From: Pseudomonadota bacterium
GTDB lineage: Bacteria; Pseudomonadota; Alphaproteobacteria; Rhizobiales; Hyphomicrobiaceae
DNA length: 13,474 nt
Assembly: GCA_023430315.1 (NCBI GenBank)
Contig: JAEZAW010000034.1
Location: 1-13,474 of the forward strand
Reading direction: 5' to 3'
In this document: positions 1 through 5,132 of the stretch, one piece after another
Layout: every line of letters begins with the position of its first letter
How positions within the stretch are numbered: position 1 is the first letter of the stretch
Notes under the pieces: generated by a model
Told to the model about the DNA's origin: nothing
What the model saw: only the letters and a program-made list of their open reading frames with translations
Databases searched by the model: none
Position numbers and translations under genes: made by a program

Positions 1-863
1 GTGCCGAGGGCGTCGCCGATCCGCGCGGCATGGCGGGGAACGAGCTGAGCGCCGACCTCGTCGCGGTCACGGCCGACGACGGGCCGCTGCAGAATCTGCT
101 CGCCGTCGTCGAGCGCTGCTATCTCGAGCCGCATCAGCTTGCGGCTACACCCTACGCAAGCGCCATGGCTGTCAGCACGGAGGAGGAGCGCCAGCTCGGC
201 GTGCTCGTCATCGATATCGGTGCTGGTGTGACGTCGATTGCGGCCTTTGCCGGCGGCCGACTCGCCATGGCCGAGGTTCTGCCGGTCGGCGCGCAGCTCG
301 TAACCTTTGATATCGCCCGACGCCTGGGCACGCCGGTGACGGAAGCCGAGCGAATCAAAACGCTTTATGGCACACTGCTGCCGGCGCGCTCGAACGATCA
401 TGAGTCGTTCTCGTTCTCCGTCAGCGATGGCGCGGACGAGGCGACGGCTCGGATCTCTCGGGCAGAGTTGCGTTCGCTGATCGAGCCGCGGATTCACGGT
501 ATCGCGGCGCTGGTCCAGGAGCGGGTTCTTGCGGCGAAGCTCGACAGGAGCATCCTGGAGCGCGTCGTGCTGACCGGCGGTGGGGCCGGCCTCGAGGGGA
601 TCGACAGCGTTTGGGGCAGTATGGGGGAAGCTTCGGGAGGCATGGCGGCTGCGGCGCGTGGAAGCACGGTGCGCGTGGGCCGGCCAAGTCCGATCGAGGG
701 AATGTCCGCCGACATGCTTGGCCCCGCGTTCGCGACAGTGAGCGGGTTGATCGGTGATTCGCTGCAGCAGCACTTCGCTGCGAGGACGGGCGGGCTGCGC
801 GGTTGGCGCGGAAGCGGCTACGTGAGCTGGATCGGTAGCTGGTTGAGTCGTGCCAAGGGCTGA
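1..863 (+). CDS. ftsA: Cell division protein FtsA, C-terminal part (5' end outside window)
   Basis: Actin-like ATPase that anchors FtsZ filaments to the inner membrane at mid-cell and recruits later division proteins. The reading frame is open from base 3, so the gene enters from outside the window; an ATG at base 30 is internal. About 286 residues are visible of a family length near 420-440. In order they show the end of subdomain 1C (GVADPRGM, where relatives have GVxDPRGM), the phosphate-2 loop VIDIGAG, the adenosine-binding motif VVLTGGGAGLEG, and a short C-terminal amphipathic helix (GYVSWIGSWLSR) matching the family's membrane-targeting sequence. The stretch after the adenosine motif is Gly/Ala-rich and somewhat longer than in E. 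coli. Its stop lies 42 bases before the ftsZ ATG, consistent with cotranscription. Identification is secure from motifs plus the ftsZ neighbour. Confidence 0.96.
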   Translation, partial: AEGVADPRGMAGNELSADLVAVTADDGPLQNLLAVVERCYLEPHQLAATPYASAMAVSTEEERQLGVLVIDIGAGVTSIAAFAGGRLAMAEVLPVGAQLVTFDIARRLGTPVTEAERIKTLYGTLLPARSNDHESFSFSVSDGADEATARISRAELRSLIEPRIHGIAALVQERVLAAKLDRSILERVVLTGGGAGLEGIDSVWGSMGEASGGMAAAARGSTVRVGRPSPIEGMSADMLGPAFATVSGLIGDSLQQHFAARTGGLRGWRGSGYVSWIGSWLSRAKG

Positions 864-905
864 GTCCCGCAAGGCGAACGAGGTCAGGACGGACACGAGG
901 CATTG

Positions 906-2399
906 ATGAGCACAGGTCCGCAGACACCGGCTTTCAACGAAATGCGCCCCATCATCAAGGTGATCGGGGTTGGCGGTGCGGGCGGCAATGCCATCAACAA
1001 CATGATCGCGTCCGGCCTGCAGGACGTCGAATACATCGTCGCCAATACCGATGCGCAGGCCCTTGCTTCGTCAGGCGCGGAGCACCGTATCCAGCTCGGC
1101 GTGAATCTCACCCAGGGGCTTGGGGCGGGATCGCGGCCCGAGATCGGCCTTGCCGCGGCCGAGGAAGCCAAGGAAGAGATCACCAAGTCGCTCAAGGGCG
1201 CCCACATGGCCTTCATCGCCGCCGGCATGGGCGGCGGCACCGGCACTGGCGCGGCGGCCGAGATCGCGCGCACGGCCCGTGACATGGGGCTTCTCACGGT
1301 CGCGATCGTCACCAAGCCCTTCCACTTCGAGGGCGCGCGGCGGATGCGCGTCGCGGAGGCCGGCATCGCCGAGCTCAAGACCTCGGTCGACACGCTCATC
1401 GTGATTCCGAATCAAAACCTTTTCCGTATTGCGAACGAGAAGACGACGTTCGCGGAGGCCTTTATTCTCGCCGACAAGGTGCTGCACGCCGGTGTCGCGT
1501 GCATTGTCGACCTGATCATGAAGGACGGCCTGATCAATCTCGATTTTGCCGACGTGCAAGTGATCATGCGCGGCATGGGCACGGCGATGATGGGGACCGG
1601 CGAAGCCAAAGGCGAGGGACGCGCGCGCAAGGCCGCCGAGATGGCGCTCGCCAATCCGCTGATCGATGATCTCTCGCTGAGCGGTGCCAGAGGCGTGCTT
1701 CTGTCGATCATCGGCGGCCGCGATATGACGCTCTTCGAGGTCGATGAAGCCGCGACCCGAGTGCGCGAGGAAGTCGACGAGGACGCGAATATCATCGTCG
1801 GCGCCTCGTTCGACGACAACATGACCAACACGATGCGAATCGCGATCGTCGCATCCGGTATGTCGGCCGCTGAAGCGCGGCAGGCGGCGCAGGCGAAGCA
1901 GGCGTCGACGCAATCTCCGACGAACTCTTCGTCGTCAATGCACGGGCCTGCGGCGCCTGTCGCATCGGCGGTGCCGACGGCGGGTGATCACTCTCGTCGC
2001 CGGTTCAACCCCGAAGATCTGAACCCGCACGCCGGCTACTACGAGCCGGAGGAGCGCACGGCACCGCCAGCCGCGCCGCGCCGCGAGTTGTGGCGCGCGC
2101 CCGGCGGAGTCGTGATCGAGGAGAGTGGCGGACCGGGGCACGGCAGTTCAGCTGCACCGGCGAATCGCGGGGAGGCCATGGCGCCGCCGCGTCGCGCTGC
2201 GGACGACGATTATCGGCGCATGCCATCCGTGGACGAGTTTCCGCCGGTCGGGCAGCGCGAGTATGCCGCCAAGGCGCCGATGTACTCCGGGCAGCAGTCG
2301 CGTGCACAACCTTTCGAGCCCCCGGCATCGCCGCCGGAGCCGCCGCGCGGTGGTCTCCTGCATCGGTTGGTTGGTGGCGGTAAAGGCCGAAGGGGCTGA
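906..2399 (+). CDS. ftsZ: Cell division protein FtsZ
   Basis: Tubulin-like GTPase that polymerises into the cytokinetic Z-ring. The 497-residue protein has the N-terminal GVGGAGGNA loop (residues 21-29), the tubulin signature GMGGGTGTG (107-115) and the T7 catalytic loop DGLINLDFADV (207-217), followed by a complete GTPase and C-terminal subdomain to about residue 320. I chose the ATG at 906 rather than the TTG at 903 because GAGG at 897-900 sits 5 bases upstream of the ATG. Residues 320-497 form a long, Pro/Ala/Arg-rich, probably disordered linker, much longer than in E. coli. The end lacks the usual IPAFLR-type peptide that binds FtsA and ZipA-type partners; instead it has RRMPSVDEFPPVGQRE (437-452) and a terminal basic segment RGGLLHRLVGG. 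It lies directly downstream of ftsA, its membrane anchor. Confidence 0.99.
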   Translation: MSTGPQTPAFNEMRPIIKVIGVGGAGGNAINNMIASGLQDVEYIVANTDAQALASSGAEHRIQLGVNLTQGLGAGSRPEIGLAAAEEAKEEITKSLKGAHMAFIAAGMGGGTGTGAAAEIARTARDMGLLTVAIVTKPFHFEGARRMRVAEAGIAELKTSVDTLIVIPNQNLFRIANEKTTFAEAFILADKVLHAGVACIVDLIMKDGLINLDFADVQVIMRGMGTAMMGTGEAKGEGRARKAAEMALANPLIDDLSLSGARGVLLSIIGGRDMTLFEVDEAATRVREEVDEDANIIVGASFDDNMTNTMRIAIVASGMSAAEARQAAQAKQASTQSPTNSSSSMHGPAAPVASAVPTAGDHSRRRFNPEDLNPHAGYYEPEERTAPPAAPRRELWRAPGGVVIEESGGPGHGSSAAPANRGEAMAPPRRAADDDYRRMPSVDEFPPVGQREYAAKAPMYSGQQSRAQPFEPPASPPEPPRGGLLHRLVGGGKGRRG

Positions 2400-2590
2400 G
2401 GCGCACGCGGGTGTGTCCGGCCACCACGTCTGGAATCCTGGCATATACAAAGTGCTGCGCTCAAATTGGGCAGCTTGGCATAGGCTTCGAAGCGCGAATC
2501 ACAAAAGCGACACACTCAAGCCACCAAGCTGCTCCTTGCTCAGTGTTTGTGGAAAACTCGAAGAAACGCACCGGGACGACGTCGTAAAGC

Positions 2591-2599
2591 TGTTATATT
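2591..2599 (+). promoter_or_regulatory. Possible extended -10 promoter for lpxC
   Basis: TGTTATATT fits the extended -10 pattern TG-n-TATAAT with one mismatch, in otherwise GC-rich DNA. No good -35 element lies 16-18 bases upstream, as expected for an extended -10 promoter. Transcription would start near 2606 and give lpxC a leader of about 250 bases. This is motif reading only. Confidence 0.35.
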
Positions 2600-2652
2600 T
2601 CAACGCGTAAGAGGGTGAGGCGCCTCGGCAACATTTGGTAAGAAAGCGTGAC

Positions 2653-2681
2653 TTGTTAACGCGACGCGCATCACGTTATCG
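2653..2681 (+). promoter_or_regulatory. Weak second promoter candidate upstream of lpxC
   Basis: TTGTTA (2653-2658) and TTATCG (2676-2681) are separated by 17 bases, which is the right spacing, but the -10 match is poor. The 6-base inverted repeat ATCACG...CGTGAT (2670-2688) overlaps the -10 position, where an operator could sit. This is a speculative alternative or addition to the site at 2591. Confidence 0.2.
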
Positions 2682-2780
2682 TCGTGATTAAGACGGGTTC
2701 CGGAACGCTTGCGGGGCAATCAAAAACAGCCTCACCCGGGAAGTGGTGGCGTAGGCAAGCGACTGGATACGATCTTGGGG

Positions 2781-2833
2781 GGCTCTCTCTTCCTGTAGTT
2801 CAGCTCCAATTGGCTGGCTACGATTTGAGAGCC
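2781..2833 (+). promoter_or_regulatory. Nested hairpin in the lpxC leader
   Basis: GGCTCTC (2781-2787) can pair with GAGAGCC (2827-2833). Inside it GTAG (2795-2798) pairs with CTAC (2818-2821), and inside that CAGC (2801-2804) pairs with GCTG (2813-2816), giving one long irregular stem-loop. It ends 12 bases before the lpxC ribosome binding site (GAGGGA, 2845-2850), so it could affect translation initiation. Pairing was found by eye; no energy or covariation was computed. Confidence 0.35.
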
Positions 2834-2859
2834 GAAAGGGGATCGAGGGACGGCGCTAC

Positions 2860-3822
2860 ATGTCGAAGCGATTCATCGGTGCACGCCAGACAACGGTTGC
2901 GCGCGAGATCGAGGTGTCCGGCACGGGGGTGCATAGCGGGGCGCCAGTTTCAGTGGTGATACATCCGGCTCCGGCCGACACTGGAATTTGTTTCATTGTC
3001 TCGAAACGGGGGCGAATCATCTCCCAGATCGAGGCTGACGTGAGGGCGGTGCGCAACCTGACCCTCTGCACGGTAATCGGGGATGACCGGGGGGTCACCG
3101 TCGGAACCGTGGAGCACCTCCTCTCGGCGCTTCGCGGTCTTTGCGTCGACAACTGCTTCATCGAAATCGACAACAAAGAAGTGCCGATCATGGACGGAAG
3201 CGCTGCCGCTTTCGTCGATGCCATCGATGAGGTCGGCGTCCGCGAGCTCGCGACGCCACGTAAGTTCATCAAGGTCCTGAAGCCGATCCGGGTTCAGGAA
3301 GGCGACTGCTGGGGCGAGCTGACGCCGCACTCGAGCTTCCATCTCGATGTCGAGATCAACTTCGACAGCCCCGTCATTGGCCGCCAGCGCATGTCGCTGG
3401 ATCTTAGCCCCGGCGCTTTCCGTCAGGAACTGTGCCGCGCTCGCACGTTCGGCTTCATGCGCGACGTGGAAATGCTCTGGAAGTCCGGCCTCGCGCTCGG
3501 CGCCTCTCTTGAAAACACTGTCGCGATCGGTGAGGACCGGGTTATGAACCCGGAAGGCCTGCGCTATCCGCAGGAGTTCGTGCGCCACAAGATGCTGGAT
3601 GCGGTCGGCGATCTCGCACTGGCCGGCGCGCCGCTCTTGGCTTCGTACCGCTCCGTGCGTGGTGGTCATCGACTCAACGCGACGGTTCTCAAGGCGCTGT
3701 TCGCTGACGCAGATGCCTGGACAGTGGTTCACGCGCCGATGGTGCGCGAGACGCCGCACGTTGCTGGCTACGACGCTTCGCTCGGCTTGGCGGCGGTCCA
3801 GTTCGCTGCCAACAGGAACTAA
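2860..3822 (+). CDS. lpxC: UDP-3-O-acyl-N-acetylglucosamine deacetylase LpxC
   Basis: Zinc-dependent cytosolic deacetylase that catalyses the committed step of lipid A synthesis, removing the N-acetyl group of UDP-3-O-acyl-GlcNAc. The 320-residue protein has the two-domain LpxC fold signatures: SGTGVHSG (20-27), TVEHLLSAL (83-91) with catalytic base Glu85 and zinc ligand His86, DGSAAAF (112-118), ARTFGF (194-199), HKMLDAVGDL (243-252) with zinc ligands His243 and Asp247, and GGHRLN with catalytic His270. All key residues are present. The ATG start is supported by GAGGGA at 2845-2850, 9 bases upstream. A 460-base gap separates it from ftsZ, and a 9-base-pair hairpin follows its stop within 10 bases. 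In E. coli LpxC level is controlled by FtsH proteolysis; nothing here shows whether that applies. Confidence 0.98.
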   Translation: MSKRFIGARQTTVAREIEVSGTGVHSGAPVSVVIHPAPADTGICFIVSKRGRIISQIEADVRAVRNLTLCTVIGDDRGVTVGTVEHLLSALRGLCVDNCFIEIDNKEVPIMDGSAAAFVDAIDEVGVRELATPRKFIKVLKPIRVQEGDCWGELTPHSSFHLDVEINFDSPVIGRQRMSLDLSPGAFRQELCRARTFGFMRDVEMLWKSGLALGASLENTVAIGEDRVMNPEGLRYPQEFVRHKMLDAVGDLALAGAPLLASYRSVRGGHRLNATVLKALFADADAWTVVHAPMVRETPHVAGYDASLGLAAVQFAANRN

Positions 3823-3830
3823 AAATCGAC

Positions 3831-3856
3831 GCGCGCCCGGCACTTTACGGGCGCGC
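3831..3856. terminator. Strong hairpin after lpxC
   Basis: GCGCGCCCG (3831-3839) pairs perfectly with CGGGCGCGC (3848-3856) around an 8-base loop, starting 8 bases after the lpxC stop. No T-run follows on the + strand. The A5 run at 3821-3825 lies on the other side, so read on the - strand the stem is followed within a few bases by TTTTT. It may stop or slow transcription between lpxC and bamD, or protect the lpxC mRNA 3' end. Confidence 0.55.
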
Positions 3857-4039
3857 TGCCGCATCAGCGCCATATCGGTGGACTAGGCTTCAGCGCCTAT
3901 CAGCATGAGTGGCCCGCAGACGGTGCGCCATGCTAGGTGAGTCGACACGGCACGTTCGCGGTGTCGTTTGGATGGGATGAGTGGGGCGGGCGCGGATCGC
4001 ATCGAGCATGATGCGAACCGACACCGTGAGGACGATGGA

Positions 4040-5056
4040 ATGCAAAAGCCGCAGATCGCCGGGGGGCACGGCCGCAAGATCGGCACTCTCGCGTTGCTGA
4101 TTGGACTGTCGCTCGCCGGCTGCTCGTCGTCCAACACCGAAGCGCTCAAAGCGCTGAATCCCGATCCGCCCGGCAAGATGTACGCCGAGGCCGACGCGAT
4201 GCTCGCCAACGGACGCAACGAGTCCGCGGCGAAGAAATTCGAAGAGATCGACCGCCATCATCCTTACGCGCAGGAAGCGCGTCGCTCGATGGTGCTCGCG
4301 GCCTACGCCTACTACAAGTCCGGCAAGTATCCGGAGGCTGTCGCCGCTGCGCAGCGGTACGTCGTCATGCATCCGGGCACGAAGGACGCGGCGCTCGCAC
4401 ATCACATCATCGCCTCGTCGCACTTCGACGAGATCAAGGATCCTCAGCGCGATCAGGTGGCAACCCGCAAGGCGATCGCCGAGCTCAAGACGCTCATGAC
4501 GCGCTATCCGGAGAGCCCTTACGCGCGTCAGGCTGAGAACCGCATCCGCATCGGTGAGGATGCGCTCGCTGGCAACGAGATGACGGTTGGCCGCTACTAT
4601 CTCCAGCGCGCCAACTATGTCGCCGCCATCAACCGCTTCAAGACGGTGGTGTCCGAGCATCAGACGACGGCTCACGTCGAGGAGGCGCTCATGCGCCTCA
4701 CGGAGACGTACATGGCGCTGGGCATCCAGCACGAGGCCCAGGCCTCCGCCGCCGTCCTCGGCCACAACTTCCCGCAGTCCCAGTGGTACAAGGACGCGTA
4801 TGCGCTGCTGCAGAAGCACGGCCTGAAGCCCGAGGCGACCGAGGGAAGCTGGGTGGGCCAGCAGTGGAAGCAGGTCACCGTCAAGCCGGTCGGCCAGCCT
4901 GCGCAGCCGGTAAATACGAACCCCAAGAACGCGCCTCCGGCGAAGCCGCCTGCAGCCAAGCCGCCGGCTAAGGACGTTCCGATTGTGCGGCGCACGCCGC
5001 CCAACGAGACGCCGACGGGCAGCATCGCGCGCCCCATGGGCGCTGGGCTCCAGTAA
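4040..5056 (+). CDS. bamD: Outer membrane protein assembly factor BamD (ComL-like lipoprotein)
   Basis: TPR lipoprotein of the BAM complex, which with BamA inserts beta-barrel proteins into the outer membrane. I chose the ATG at 4040 because GAGGA at 4028-4032 precedes it by 7 bases and it gives a proper lipoprotein signal: basic residues, hydrophobic LALLIGLS, then lipobox LAGC with Cys28. Upstream in-frame TTG (3968) and ATG (3977) starts would put about 24 hydrophilic residues ahead of the signal. The 338-residue protein has helical TPR-type repeats through about residue 265, including KMYAEADAMLANG, AYYKSGKYPEA and RYPESPYARQAENRI, matching BamD. The last 70 or so residues are Pro/Lys/Ala-rich (AKPPAAKPPAKD) and probably disordered in the periplasm. 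It follows lpxC in the same direction after a 217-base gap that contains a strong hairpin, so it may have its own promoter. Confidence 0.93.
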   Translation: MQKPQIAGGHGRKIGTLALLIGLSLAGCSSSNTEALKALNPDPPGKMYAEADAMLANGRNESAAKKFEEIDRHHPYAQEARRSMVLAAYAYYKSGKYPEAVAAAQRYVVMHPGTKDAALAHHIIASSHFDEIKDPQRDQVATRKAIAELKTLMTRYPESPYARQAENRIRIGEDALAGNEMTVGRYYLQRANYVAAINRFKTVVSEHQTTAHVEEALMRLTETYMALGIQHEAQASAAVLGHNFPQSQWYKDAYALLQKHGLKPEATEGSWVGQQWKQVTVKPVGQPAQPVNTNPKNAPPAKPPAAKPPAKDVPIVRRTPPNETPTGSIARPMGAGLQ

Positions 5057-5132
5057 GTCTCGCAGTAACGGACTTGTGTCAGTCAGTCGTGAGGCTGGCG
5101 AGACTGGCACGTATGCGGCTATTTTGGCGGCC

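Larger units (their letters stand above)
2400..2859 (+). other. Long non-coding gap between ftsZ and lpxC
   Basis: This 460-base stretch is less GC-rich than the flanking genes and no ORF in it resembles a protein. It holds a possible extended -10 promoter (2591-2599), a weaker -35/-10 pair (2653-2681), two 10-base palindromes (GCTTCGAAGC at 2484-2493; GAGGCGCCTC at 2617-2626), a 6-base inverted repeat (ATCACG / CGTGAT, 2670-2688), a 9-base inverted repeat pair (GGGTGAGGC at 2613-2621 and GCCTCACCC at 2729-2737) and a nested stem just before the lpxC ribosome binding site. Two GANTC (CcrM-type) sites occur at 2433-2437 and 2496-2500. I saw no clear Rho-independent terminator after ftsZ. The size suggests lpxC has its own promoter and a leader. 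Confidence 0.7.

Noticed and set aside
2125..2610. 161-residue + strand frame across the ftsZ 3' end and gap
   Set aside because: Out of frame with FtsZ, no motif, and the part beyond ftsZ has no family resemblance.
2684..2959. 91-residue frame spanning the lpxC leader and start
   Set aside because: Overlaps lpxC by 100 bases, has no motif, and its composition looks like non-coding translation.
4983..5132. 50-residue N-terminal extension of LigA
   Set aside because: Overlaps the bamD 3' end, is Arg-rich, and the family N-terminus aligns from the ATG at 5133.
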